64,000 bases of DNA from Urbifossiella limnaea. Lineage in GTDB: Bacteria; Planctomycetota; Planctomycetia; Gemmatales; Gemmataceae. Below are positions 55,427 to 63,754 of this stretch, piece by piece. Position 1 is the stretch's first letter. Every line of letters starts with the position of its first letter. The stretch is taken from the NCBI RefSeq assembly GCF_007747215.1, contig NZ_CP036273.1, positions 6,308,322-6,372,321 of the forward strand, read 5' to 3'. The notes under the pieces are model-generated. The model was not told the origin of the DNA and did not search any database. It worked only from the letters and a program-made list of their open reading frames with translations. The translations under genes and the position numbers were made by a program.

Positions 55427-55500
55427 AGCGGTGTGGAGCCGAATGGTAAGGCGGCGCTCTGTTAAAGCGCAATTTGCAGGTTCGATTCCTGCCACCGCTG
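55427..55500 (+). tRNA. tRNA-Asn (anticodon GTT)
   Basis: Acceptor arms AGCGGTG (55427-55433) and CACCGCT (55493-55499) pair fully. The anticodon stem GCGCT/AGCGC encloses loop CTGTTAA, with GTT at 55461-55463. The T arm GCAGG/CCTGC encloses TTCGATT. The D arm is weak (GCC/GGC). The 3' CCA is not encoded. Immediately downstream lies the serine recombinase, so the 3' end is a likely integration site. Confidence 0.93.
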
Positions 55501-55515
55501 CTGCACGGGGATCGG

Positions 55516-57318
55516 CTAACGGTCGGCCGCCGGCCTTTGACCCCGGAAATGACGGTTCAATTCTTTCGTAGCCCCCACGTCTGGATGGAGGGTAATCTCG
55601 CCCCCCTGAAGCTGGTGTCGGCGGCGTTTCCCCGATCCCTCGGTTCGGGTGTGGAGGGTGATTCCAGCGATATGCCGCAAGTACCTCCGCAGGAGAGGGG
55701 AACGTGCGGCCCCGGTCAAGACTGCCACCGGCCGTCCGCCATTCAGTTCCCTCATTTCTTCCAGCAACTCCGTCCAGTCCTCCGGTTGCTCTCTACCGTG
55801 CTCCTGGGCCACACACCGGAAAAGGTAGCTGACCCAGTACAGGGCCTGCAACGCCTGAAACGTTTGCTCATTCAGGTCTGATTCCCCGCCGCCAGTCTTG
55901 CGGAGAGCATTTTCTAGCCGATCTCTCTCTTGTTCCAGCTCCCTAATCGTAGCCTGAGCGTCGGGGATAAACTCGGGGTCGATAAGGACCAACTGCTTGC
56001 GTGCCTTCTCAATTTGAACTGAGAGCTCGCGAACCCGTCCCACGATCTGTTTGCGGTCGATCGCGGGTTGCTCTGGGGGTGAGAGGAGGGACTTTAACCT
56101 TGCGAACCCCTCGGGAAGATCTTCTGGCTTTAGCTCTTTGAGTTCTGCTCGGAAGGCGAGTTGTTCGCCTCCGAGAGCTAAGAACTCCCGGTCCACGAAG
56201 TCTGCAACCTGCAGCAGGACCCGATCTTCGCGAACCTGGGTACCAGAGCATTCCTTACCCCGACTATCGTGGTTCAGACTGCACTTATAGTGGCGATACT
56301 TTGACTGCCTGAGGCCGTGCATCGGGCAAGAGCATCGGCCGCATCTGAGTAGGCCGGATAGGAGGTAAGGATTCTCTTCAGGGCTATAAGGGCTGTGCCC
56401 CACCCTTCGGCCGGCAGCTTTCTGATTCGCAAAAATCCCCTGAGTGCGTTCCCAGATCTCTCTGCTCACGATGGGCTCGTGGTGGTCACGATGGATGATC
56501 CATTCCGATTCCGGCTTCTTGCCCGGCCTTTCAGCCTTCGCTACAGCACGCCCTTTGATCGTGTAATACTTGCCGTGCTCCCATCGCCCTGCTGTGAAGT
56601 CGCCTGCGTATGCTGGGTTCGTGAGGATGACCTTGATTTCGTCGTATCTCCACTTGCCTACTCTTCCACGTGCGGTCGGAACCGCATCGTGATTCAGGCG
56701 GGTTGCGATCGCGTTCATCGATCGCCCATCATCTGCAAACTCCTTATAGATCCGCTGTACAATAAGCCTGTGCCCCGGATCGCCGAGCACTAAACGCCGG
56801 TTCTTCCGCGTGCCTTCCAGCCGGTATGCGTAAGGAGGGCACCCAACCCATCCCCCGTTTTGCATAGCCCCAAGCTGTCCTCGAACAACGTTTCGGCTGT
56901 GATCGAGGAGTTGCTCGTGCTTGCCTTCCTGCTTGACGCTCCCAATGATCCGGTCCACTGACTTCGTCCAGTCGAGAGCCCCGTCTTTCACTGTGACCAG
57001 GTGAACGTTAGCTTGCCGGAGCTGATAGCCGAAGAACCCTTGCTCAAGTGAATCGAACCTGCCGAACCTTGCGTGATCCCAACAGACAATGGCCCGAAAG
57101 TCCCCCCGTGTCTGGGCGTCCTTGATCATCCGAAGGAACTCGACCCGTTTGTCTGTGTTATCCCCAGACACAGCGTCGTCCGAGTACCAGCGAACGAGCA
57201 GGTAGCCCTGCTCCCTTGCGAAGTCCTCGCATGCCCGCTTCTGCTCGGGGATGCTGGCCTCGTCCTGGGCTTTCGAGCTACGGCGCGCATACCCGACCGC
57301 AGGGATTAGTGCTGGCAT
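55516..57318 (-). CDS. Large serine recombinase
   Basis: A 600-residue site-specific recombinase. The catalytic serine is Ser14 in VGYARRSSKAQDEAS; the domain continues with VRWYSDDAVSGDNTDKR. The recombinase domain (DUF-style) contains GCPPYAYRLEG and GKWRYDEIKVILTNPAYAG. A zinc ribbon LLRCGRCSCPMHG ... YKCSLNH lies near 365-395, and a C-terminal coiled coil follows (about 430-540). The start at 57318 is chosen for its fit to family N-termini and an AAGGGG box; an in-frame ATG 22 codons upstream has a GAGG box. GC is lower than neighbours, marking acquired DNA. Confidence 0.93.
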   Translation of the reverse strand: MPALIPAVGYARRSSKAQDEASIPEQKRACEDFAREQGYLLVRWYSDDAVSGDNTDKRVEFLRMIKDAQTRGDFRAIVCWDHARFGRFDSLEQGFFGYQLRQANVHLVTVKDGALDWTKSVDRIIGSVKQEGKHEQLLDHSRNVVRGQLGAMQNGGWVGCPPYAYRLEGTRKNRRLVLGDPGHRLIVQRIYKEFADDGRSMNAIATRLNHDAVPTARGRVGKWRYDEIKVILTNPAYAGDFTAGRWEHGKYYTIKGRAVAKAERPGKKPESEWIIHRDHHEPIVSREIWERTQGIFANQKAAGRRVGHSPYSPEENPYLLSGLLRCGRCSCPMHGLRQSKYRHYKCSLNHDSRGKECSGTQVREDRVLLQVADFVDREFLALGGEQLAFRAELKELKPEDLPEGFARLKSLLSPPEQPAIDRKQIVGRVRELSVQIEKARKQLVLIDPEFIPDAQATIRELEQERDRLENALRKTGGGESDLNEQTFQALQALYWVSYLFRCVAQEHGREQPEDWTELLEEMRELNGGRPVAVLTGAARSPLLRRYLRHIAGITLHTRTEGSGKRRRHQLQGGEITLHPDVGATKELNRHFRGQRPAADR

Positions 57319-57707
57319 AGCTCGCCCCTTGATGGTTTCTGGGATCGTCGGAAGCGAGACTTGCCGGTCGAGAATCGCCGGCATTGCACCTCGGCCCGCT
57401 ATCCAGGCCCATTTTACCACCAGCCGCCGGAAGCAGGCACCTCGATCGGAATCTCCTCCGGCCAGATTCCGCCGGTATGACCCTGCAGCCAAACGCCCTC
57501 TTCTACGTTTGGATACCCTCCCGACCGAGCATCCTGACATGCAAAGCGGTGCCTTTTCTGGAAGGGATGGCAGCTTCTCGGAATCCGGGGAATCGCGGTG
57601 GTCCTCGGCACGACCGGGTGGGATCGTGCGAGCAGGTGGCGGGGATCGCCGGACCTGCGGGACATTCCCGCTGGCAGCCGACGCCCTACCACTAGGAGGA
57701 TCAACCG
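57319..57707. other. 389-base region after the recombinase start
   Basis: It holds the recombinase 5' region and an AGGAGGA ribosome-binding site before 57708. A minus-strand frame across 57414-57947 has a plausible-looking tail near 57414 but overlaps the better plus-strand gene. Nothing else recognised. Confidence 0.4.
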
Positions 57708-57941
57708 ATGAAGAGCCTGAAGACCTTCGAGTTTCCGGCGAGCCGGGTCGGGAAGGGGCAGTACGAGTGGGCCAAGCTCCTGAACGGCGGGATCTACCAG
57801 CTCGAGGAGGGGAAGGACTACCAGTGCAAGACTGTCAGCTTCGTGGCCCTGGCCCGCATGGCGGCGAAGAAGGCTGGGAAGGGGCTCAAGGCGTCGAAGG
57901 TCGAGGGCGGGGTCGTCATCCAGGCGATCGATCCCTCGTAG
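57708..57941 (+). CDS. Small hypothetical protein of the island
   Basis: A 77-residue basic protein (MKSLKTFEFPASRVGKGQYE; a Lys-rich centre, MAAKKAGKGLKASKV). The AGGAGGA box 7 bases upstream is one of the strongest ribosome-binding sites in the window. No domain recognised; a small DNA-binding or regulatory protein is only a guess. Confidence 0.65.
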   Translation: MKSLKTFEFPASRVGKGQYEWAKLLNGGIYQLEEGKDYQCKTVSFVALARMAAKKAGKGLKASKVEGGVVIQAIDPS

Positions 57942-58149
57942 TTGCAAGCGCTCTCCCGGACTCGGTCAGCCTCTGTCGGTGTTTAAGCACTCAGGGGGCT
58001 GGCCGGGGCGGCATAGCGGGCTTCGTCTGGACGTGTGGTGTACTCAAAGAGAACCAAAATCAACCCCGCGGTTCTGCCGGCAAAGGCCGTTTTTACCCAG
58101 CAGTTCACGGCATATCCAGTCAGGTAAAGGCTTTGCGCCTCCTCCTCCG

Positions 58150-58590
58150 TTAGGCACTGCTGGGCACCGCCGGGCACGATTTGGCCCCGTTAGAGGGTGA
58201 TTTGTTGGGCCATTGCTGGGCGGGCAGAGTCCTCGTCGAGCCCTCGTACACGTCGTCGAGCCGGAGCTTACCCCGGATCATCAGCATCCGGTCGGTTGCC
58301 CGCCGGTAAAAGTCGAGGAGCGGCCCGGCGACCACCTCCCCTTCCAGAACCCCGATCGCCTGGGCCACCACCTCGTAGCTCGACATGTGGTACCCCACAG
58401 AGTTGAGGCGCTGGGCGCGGCCGGCCAGGCGCCGCTCCGGCAGCTCGACCTCGACGGCCACGGCGAGGAGCGGCAGTCGTTTCACCATCCGGCTCGCCCG
58501 CTTCCAGTTGCCGTCAACTGCTGTTCTCTGGCGATCTGCCGGTACATCCGGCACTTTCGGTCGAAACGCGCTTCCCTCTCCCGAATTCAT
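58150..58590 (-). CDS. Hypothetical protein
   Basis: A 146-residue frame (MNSGEGSAFRPKVPDVPADR; VGYHMSSYEVVAQAIGVLEG; RRATDRMLMIRGKLRLDD). No domain recognised. It has no close partner and is transcribed away from the ParB-like gene. An internal ATG at 58488 is an alternative start. Could be spurious, but the composition looks protein-like. Confidence 0.45.
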   Translation of the reverse strand: MNSGEGSAFRPKVPDVPADRQRTAVDGNWKRASRMVKRLPLLAVAVEVELPERRLAGRAQRLNSVGYHMSSYEVVAQAIGVLEGEVVAGPLLDFYRRATDRMLMIRGKLRLDDVYEGSTRTLPAQQWPNKSPSNGAKSCPAVPSSA

Positions 58591-58610
58591 TTCTGGTTCG
58601 GGTCTTACGC

Positions 58611-58638
58611 TTGTCTTCAACGTGGGCGGGGCTAAAAT
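58611..58638 (+). promoter_or_regulatory. Putative promoter of the ParB/nuclease/methyltransferase operon
   Basis: TTGTCT (58611-58616) and TAAAAT (58633-58638) are separated by 16 bases, about 90 bases before the ATG at 58730. A small GGACAC/GTGTCC stem lies over the ribosome-binding region at 58707-58726 and might modulate translation. Confidence 0.35.
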
Positions 58639-58729
58639 CGTCCGAAAGCCCAGGGTACTCCAATCCGGGTAAGGTGGCGGACGGCGCGAGCCCATTTTAA
58701 TCGCCCCGGACACTGCCAAAGGTGTCCTC

Positions 58730-59872
58730 ATGGCCAAAAAACCAGCGGCTCCGGAAGCGAAGCAACCATACGAGCGGGTGGATACCAAGGATCTGTTCCT
58801 TGACCCCACGAACCCTCGTCTGGCTGAGTACTCGCTCGGCGAGGAGCCGACGCAGGCGGACCTACTACGAGTCCTCTGGGAGAAGATGGCGGTTGACGAA
58901 CTGGCCATGTCCATCGCCTCCAGCGGCTACTTCGACCACGAACCCGTCTTCGTCGCAACCGAGGGCGGTAAGGACATCGTGATCGAGGGAAATCGCCGAC
59001 TGGCTGCAGTCAAAATACTGCTCGACGACAGCCTGCGGAAGCGGCTGAAGATTGATGACCTGCCTCGCATTTCGGCTGAACTCCGCCAGGATCTTCAGCA
59101 GCTCCCAATCATACGGACCGATCGCAAGAGCATTTGGCAGTACATCGGCTTCAAGCACGTAAATGGGCCGGCGAAATGGGGCTCCTATGCCAAGGCCCAG
59201 TACATCGCCGAGGTAAGGAAGAATTTCGGCATCTCACTAGAGAAAATTGCGGAACAGATCGGTGACAGGAACCGAACCGTCCAGCGGTTATACCGAGCCA
59301 TGATGGTCATCCGCCAAGCCGAGGATGCGAAGGTCTTCGCGCGCGAGAACCGCTTCAAGCAGAGCTTCTCGTTCTCTCACCTCTACACCGGGTTAGATTA
59401 CGACGGGTTCAAGCGGTTTCTCGACCTCAGCGACGAGACATCCGAATCCGACAAACCTGTTCCTCGGCCGAAGCTGAAGCATCTCGGCGAGCTCTGCAAA
59501 TGGCTTTATGGGGACCGGCGAGACAAGACGCGCCCCCTGATCGAGAGCCAAAACCCCGACCTGGCGATACTCGACGAAGTCCTAATGAAGGACAACGCGA
59601 TCGACACGCTTCGCAACGGCCTTCCTCTGAAGGTCGCTCACGATGTCAGTCGCGGCGATGAACGCATCTTCCGGGAATCGCTCCAAGAGGCCAAGAGGGT
59701 ATTGCAAACGGCCCTCGGTACGCTAACCACGGGATTCAAGAGGGAAGATACGGACCTGGTGCGAACTGCAAACCAGATCGCCGAGCTGGTCGACGACATC
59801 GTAGAGCAAATGGAAAGGAAGAGAAAGCCGAAGAGGCGGCATCGGATGTCGGAGGATGACGAGGATGTTTAA
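58730..59872 (+). CDS. ParB/Srx-like DNA-binding protein
   Basis: A 380-residue protein. The ParB/Srx N-terminal domain (about 18-115) has DLFLDPTNPRLAEYS and the nucleotide-binding box VIEGNRRLAAVKILL (about 83-97). A KorB-like HTH follows (about 143-190: YAKAQYIAEVRKNFGISLEK, then EQIGDRNRTVQRLYRAMMVI). The C-terminus is basic and ends KRHRMSEDDEDV-like acidic. It is not beside parA, so segregation is unlikely. It precedes and overlaps the nuclease gene by 17 bases and probably recognises or regulates the cassette. Confidence 0.85.
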   Translation: MAKKPAAPEAKQPYERVDTKDLFLDPTNPRLAEYSLGEEPTQADLLRVLWEKMAVDELAMSIASSGYFDHEPVFVATEGGKDIVIEGNRRLAAVKILLDDSLRKRLKIDDLPRISAELRQDLQQLPIIRTDRKSIWQYIGFKHVNGPAKWGSYAKAQYIAEVRKNFGISLEKIAEQIGDRNRTVQRLYRAMMVIRQAEDAKVFARENRFKQSFSFSHLYTGLDYDGFKRFLDLSDETSESDKPVPRPKLKHLGELCKWLYGDRRDKTRPLIESQNPDLAILDEVLMKDNAIDTLRNGLPLKVAHDVSRGDERIFRESLQEAKRVLQTALGTLTTGFKREDTDLVRTANQIAELVDDIVEQMERKRKPKRRHRMSEDDEDV

Positions 59873-60812
59873 AATCGGCACTGCTCCGACGCACACCGAA
59901 GACGCCATTCATCATGCTGACTATATCGAGCTCGAATGCCTGAAGAAATCGAACGGCTCTTTCTCGGGCGGCGACCTGGCAGCTGTCTTTAGCCGCCTGA
60001 ACGACGACCTACCAGAGGACCGGCGGGACGCTGATCTTGATACGGAGAATGCGATCCGGGAAGCGTTCGCAGAGCTGGGAGACCGCATCGAGCATTCAGG
60101 CAGGCGCGGCCATCGTTACCCATACAAGCTGAATAGAAACGCGGATGTGCTCACGTTTGACACGAATATTAAGGCATTTGATCTGTATCTGTTTCTGCTC
60201 ACTGCGACTCGCTTGAATATGGGGGAAGACCGCGTCCACGAAGGTATCGACGGCGCGGAGTTATTCGAGCAAGTCTGCTGCGAAGTTGCGAAGAACTATT
60301 GGGGGAAGGATGCAGAGGCTCTCGTATTTGGCACGGCGCGCCGCGTGGACGGGCGCGAGGTCGCCGGATTCGAGGCGGCCGTCGATCATCTGTGCAAATC
60401 GATGAAGGAGAGCGACGGGTTCTGCAACAACTACAACGACGCTATCACGGCCCAAGATGGAAAGCTCGATGTGGTGGTCTGGAAGCCGTTCACGGACCAG
60501 CGCCGAGGCCAACTGATTGGGTTCGGACAGTGCAAGACTGGGACGCACTGGTCGGCGGGGCTGTTTACGCTCCAGCCTGATGGGTTCTGCAAGAAGTGGG
60601 TATGGCCTGCGCCTGTCGTTGATCCTGTTCGCCTTTACTTCATCACCGCGAGGGTAAAGCAGTCAAAGTGGAATGAGGTGAACGTCGATGCCGGTATCTT
60701 TTTTGACCGATGCCGGATTATGGATTACGCCCCACCAATGCCTACGCTTCGCCAGCAGTGGATCAAATGGACGCGGGCGGCTTTGCTGTCTCATGGAATC
60801 ACCATGCCATGA
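59856..60812 (+). CDS. Putative PD-(D/E)XK nuclease
   Basis: A 318-residue protein with a candidate restriction-fold core: Asp205 in GKLDVVVWKPF and Gln225/Lys227 in LIGFGQCKTGTHW, matching a D-xn-QxK variant of PD-(D/E)XK. The remainder (for example AIREAFAELGDRIEHSGRRG) is unassigned. Its ATG overlaps the ParB-like gene by 17 bases and its TGA overlaps the methyltransferase ATG by four, which supports one functional unit. Cleavage activity is not shown by sequence alone. Confidence 0.6.
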   Translation: MTRMFKIGTAPTHTEDAIHHADYIELECLKKSNGSFSGGDLAAVFSRLNDDLPEDRRDADLDTENAIREAFAELGDRIEHSGRRGHRYPYKLNRNADVLTFDTNIKAFDLYLFLLTATRLNMGEDRVHEGIDGAELFEQVCCEVAKNYWGKDAEALVFGTARRVDGREVAGFEAAVDHLCKSMKESDGFCNNYNDAITAQDGKLDVVVWKPFTDQRRGQLIGFGQCKTGTHWSAGLFTLQPDGFCKKWVWPAPVVDPVRLYFITARVKQSKWNEVNVDAGIFFDRCRIMDYAPPMPTLRQQWIKWTRAALLSHGITMP

Positions 60813-61906
60813 GACACCGCTTCCATGCCATCTGTCCTTATTTCGCCATGTTCCCCGAGTCGTTCGCGGAGCAGTGGATCGGCGAGTTAACACGCAAGGG
60901 CGATGTGGTTCTTGATCCGTTCAGCGGACGCGGCACGACCGCGTTTCAAGCCGTATTGATGGGCAGGAAACCTGTAGCGTGCGACGTGAATGACGTGGCT
61001 TACTGCATCACGAAAGCAAAGGTCCAGGCACCTTCTTTGACGAGCGTGCTTCGTCGTCTGACTGTTCTTGAGAGTGGCTACAAAAAGGGAGAATGGCTGC
61101 GGCGTGCCAGGTCGATGCCGGAGTTCTTTCATGTCGCGTACCATAACGACACGCTGCGCCAGACGCTTTACCTGCGAGATGCCTTGGACTGGCGGAAGAA
61201 TCGGACGGATTGCATGCTGGCTGCGATCGCCCTCGGGGCGCTGCATGGGGAGACGAATAAATCGCCTTCCTACCTCAGTAACCAGATGCCCCGCACGATC
61301 AGCACGAAACCGGCGTACTCGGTGAAGTTTTGGCGAGACCGCAACCTCCTGCCTCCGGAGCGCGATGCGTTTGCGCTACTCCGCACGCAGGCTCGTTACC
61401 GCTATGAGTCGCCCCCCCCAGAAGGCGAGGCAACTGTAATCCATGGTGACATGCGTCACCTATCTTGGGAAAAGGACACTTTGCCTGGGCCGATCCGACT
61501 CGCAGTCACCTCCCCTCCTTACCTTGATGTTACCAACTTCGAGGAGGACCAGTGGCTCCGCTTGTGGTTTCTTGGTGGACCACCGAACCCGACTCGGCAC
61601 CGTGTTTCGCGCGATGATCGTTACGAGACGCAAGTTAGCTACTGGTCGTTCATTGCTGACATGTGGCGGATGCTCGGGGCTGTCATGGCGAAGAAAGGCC
61701 ATGTAGTCATTCGCCTAGGGGGGCGAGGTCAGGAGATCGACTCGATGCAAAAGAAGCTTGCCTCTACTTGCTCTTTTAGCGGCCGTCGTGTTGAACTGGT
61801 TTCGCACAGCTATAGCGAATTGAAGAAGAGGCAGACGGATTCCTTTCAGCCGGGGACCAAGGGGTGCCTGGTTGAACTGGACTGCCATTTTCAGTTTATA
61901 TCATAG
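60809..61906 (+). CDS. DNA methyltransferase (N4-C or N6-A)
   Basis: A 365-residue SAM-dependent DNA amino-methyltransferase. Motif I is DPFSGRGTT (36-44); motif IV is TSPPY (234-238 in AVTSPPYLD). The order, motif I first with about 190 residues before TSPPY, suggests an alpha-like arrangement, with the intervening part as target recognition domain. The ATG at 60809 is chosen because it overlaps the nuclease stop as ATGA; an earlier in-frame ATG would create a 100-base overlap. SPPY is common in N4-cytosine enzymes. Presumed to protect host DNA. Confidence 0.9.
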   Translation: MRHRFHAICPYFAMFPESFAEQWIGELTRKGDVVLDPFSGRGTTAFQAVLMGRKPVACDVNDVAYCITKAKVQAPSLTSVLRRLTVLESGYKKGEWLRRARSMPEFFHVAYHNDTLRQTLYLRDALDWRKNRTDCMLAAIALGALHGETNKSPSYLSNQMPRTISTKPAYSVKFWRDRNLLPPERDAFALLRTQARYRYESPPPEGEATVIHGDMRHLSWEKDTLPGPIRLAVTSPPYLDVTNFEEDQWLRLWFLGGPPNPTRHRVSRDDRYETQVSYWSFIADMWRMLGAVMAKKGHVVIRLGGRGQEIDSMQKKLASTCSFSGRRVELVSHSYSELKKRQTDSFQPGTKGCLVELDCHFQFIS

Positions 61907-61989
61907 CTCGGCTTGTGCAGTTTCGAAGTCGCCCCGAGGGTAGCATGGCGGGGTGATCGCCCTGACTTCGCTGCCCACGGACGGCCGCC

Positions 61990-62216
61990 ATGCTCCTCCC
62001 CGCCGAGGCTCAGCCGCTCCTCGCGGCCTTCCTCCCGCACTTCACGACCCCGACGTACACGCGGTTCGTCACCCTGGCCGCGGCGGCCATCCTGACGACC
62101 GGCCGGCGGACCGTCGCCAACCTCCTCCGCACGGTCGGTGATCTGGCCCCGGGCTACGACGCGAGCTACCGCCGGGTGCTGTCGTCGGCCGAGTGGTAGC
62201 GGCTCGAACTCGGGTG
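61990..62216 (+). pseudogene. N-terminal remnant of a planctomycete DDE transposase
   Basis: Residues such as LLPAEAQPLLAAFLPHFT, ILTTGRRTVANLLRTVGDL and GYDASYRRVLSSAEW match the start of a large transposase family of this phylum. An in-frame TAG (62197-62199) follows SSAEW; similar-looking codons (RLELG) continue a few residues in the same frame. The rest of the gene is missing; it joins an IS66 fragment at about 62217. Confidence 0.65.
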
Positions 62217-62308
62217 TGGCCGTCACGCCGACGCAGTTGGCGATGCTCCTCTGCGGCCTCGACCCGGCCAAGGCCCGCGCACGCCGCCGGTACAAAACGC
62301 CGGCGTGA
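62217..62308 (+). pseudogene. IS66 TnpB C-terminal fragment
   Basis: A frame reading VTPTQLAMLLCGLDPAKARA then RRRYKTPA and TGA matches the C-terminal end of the IS66 TnpB (Orf2) protein. Only this end is present; the rest is replaced by the transposase remnant upstream. Its TGA overlaps the next frame's ATG as TGATG, as in intact IS66 operons. Confidence 0.55.
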
Positions 62309-62700
62309 TGCGCTACCGCGACCACTCCGCCGGTGTTGAATCCGGCATGCCGCCGACCGACGAGTGCGACGACCTCCGCCGCAAGTTGGCCCACGCCGAG
62401 GCCGTGATCGCCGAACTCCGCGGCGTCGTGGCCGACCTCCGGAAGCAGGTCGAGGCGCAGCAGGCCCACATCCACCGCCTGGTGAAAATGACGTTCGGCC
62501 GCGGCGGCGAGCGGGTCGAAGGCCCGACCATGTTCGACGGGATCGACCCGCCGGAAGCCGAGTTGCCCCCGCCGCCGGTCGAGCCGCCGGCCCCCGAACC
62601 ACCGGCCTCGACGAAGCGGAAGTTCGGCCGCCTCCAGGAAGACCTCCTTGAGCGATTCGCGCTCCCGCCGTCGGTCAGTGAATCGCGACCCCGACTGTAA
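62308..62700 (+). pseudogene. IS66 TnpC N-terminal fragment
   Basis: 130 residues. The Leu-zipper-like N-terminus DDLRRKLAHAEAVIAELRG and HIHRLVKMTFGRGGERVEG resemble the opening of IS66 TnpC, which is normally about 500 residues. The frame ends early at 62700, so it is truncated. Confidence 0.55.
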
Positions 62701-62974
62701 CCGGCCCCAAGAGCCAAGAGCGTCATTTCACCGTACGGCTACGTAGCACCCGGGCCGTTGCCGTTACTCGCGGGCGAGTTGCAGGCTAGTCATCCGGCGT
62801 TCTTGACCAGGGCGTCCACGTCCACCACATCCGCCGTCGTCTTCCAGCACGTCCCCCACAAGACCCAACCCGAGGAACGGCCCCTGTGCAACCGCCGGGG
62901 TGGAGGTCGATTCTTGACATGGCCGGTCATTCTGGGAGAATCCCGACTTCACCCAACCCAAGAAGGTCTCGCCC

Positions 62975-63481
62975 GTGGCAATCGTCAACTATGGCCTGTT
63001 CTGGCAGCGGGAGGAAGTGAACTGGAAGCCGGGACAGGGAGGGCAGTTTCGCCTGCTTGGCCGGAACGGGGTGAATAAGCCCGGCCTTCGCGTGGCGGAC
63101 TTCCGTGAGCAGACGGGCGTTTACATCCTCTACGGCAACTACGGGGTCTTCCGCGTCGGGATCGTTACGGAATCGCGTCTCGGCATTCGGCTACGTGACC
63201 ACCACACGAACTACAGTGAACACGAGTGGGACCGCTTTTCGTGGTTCGGGTTCCGTGCCGTGGACTGGAGCCCCGACGAAACGGGCGTGTGCGGGTTGAA
63301 CGATACCCGCTATCTCGATGCCGAAGCCTGGATTAGAGACATCGAATCGTTACTGATTCGGGCGATGGGGCCGACGGGCCAGCGTATCGAGAACTTCCGC
63401 TACGAAGAACGCTGGGAACAAGTCCCGGAGAGCGATGCAGTGTACTGGTTGAACAAGGTTCGGCCCGCCGGGGACGACTAA
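62975..63481 (+). CDS. GIY-YIG-like nuclease-domain protein
   Basis: A 168-residue protein with a GIY-YIG-like core: TGVYILYGNYGVFRVGIVTE (about 47-66) supplies the GVY and VGI strands, then RLGIRLRDHHTN with candidate Arg and HDH-like residues. The C-terminus is variable. GTG start with an AGAAGG box 11 bases upstream. It may be an orphan or a defence-island nuclease. The catalytic Tyr pattern is degenerate, so activity is uncertain. Confidence 0.65.
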   Translation: MAIVNYGLFWQREEVNWKPGQGGQFRLLGRNGVNKPGLRVADFREQTGVYILYGNYGVFRVGIVTESRLGIRLRDHHTNYSEHEWDRFSWFGFRAVDWSPDETGVCGLNDTRYLDAEAWIRDIESLLIRAMGPTGQRIENFRYEERWEQVPESDAVYWLNKVRPAGDD

Positions 63482-63716
63482 GGCTCATGCGTCCAGGGAC
63501 GGGAACGAGTGACTAGCCGAGCTCGAAGGCCACGCCCAGCCTGGCCGACGTAGCCAAGCTGATCGGCCCCCCCGCGACCCGGACCCGGTATAGTCCCGGC
63601 CCGGCTGGGATAAGACGGCTGTCCGACGCCCGGAAAGGGATGAACGGGCTCCACGACAACCCGCACCAGTTCGACGCGAGGAACGCCGGGTTCAAGTGGC
63701 ACCCGATCGGCGGCAT
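63478..63716 (-). pseudogene. Frameshifted GIY-YIG fragment
   Basis: One frame reads WSPFIPFRASDSRLIPAGPG then LYRVRVAGG, and the next frame continues LGYVGQAGRGLRARL; together they give GIY-YIG strands (GLYRVR ... LGYVGQ). The switch lies at a run of seven G (C7 at 63567-63573 on the plus strand). One added base would restore the frame. The protein also ends soon after, so it is a remnant in any case unless the base call is wrong. Confidence 0.5.
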
Positions 63717-63754
63717 TCTGGGGATTCAACGACACAGTTCGCGAGTCAGCCGCC

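Noticed and set aside
55474-55881. Open frame starting inside tRNA-Asn
   Set aside because: It overlaps the tRNA and the antisense of the recombinase 3' end; no domain visible.
57414-57947. Minus-strand open frame overlapping the 77-residue gene
   Set aside because: It lacks a recognisable domain and a ribosome-binding site, while the plus-strand gene has a near-perfect AGGAGGA box.
57942-58149. Short frames on both strands after the 77-residue gene
   Set aside because: Neither strand has a ribosome-binding site or protein-like composition; treated as intergenic.
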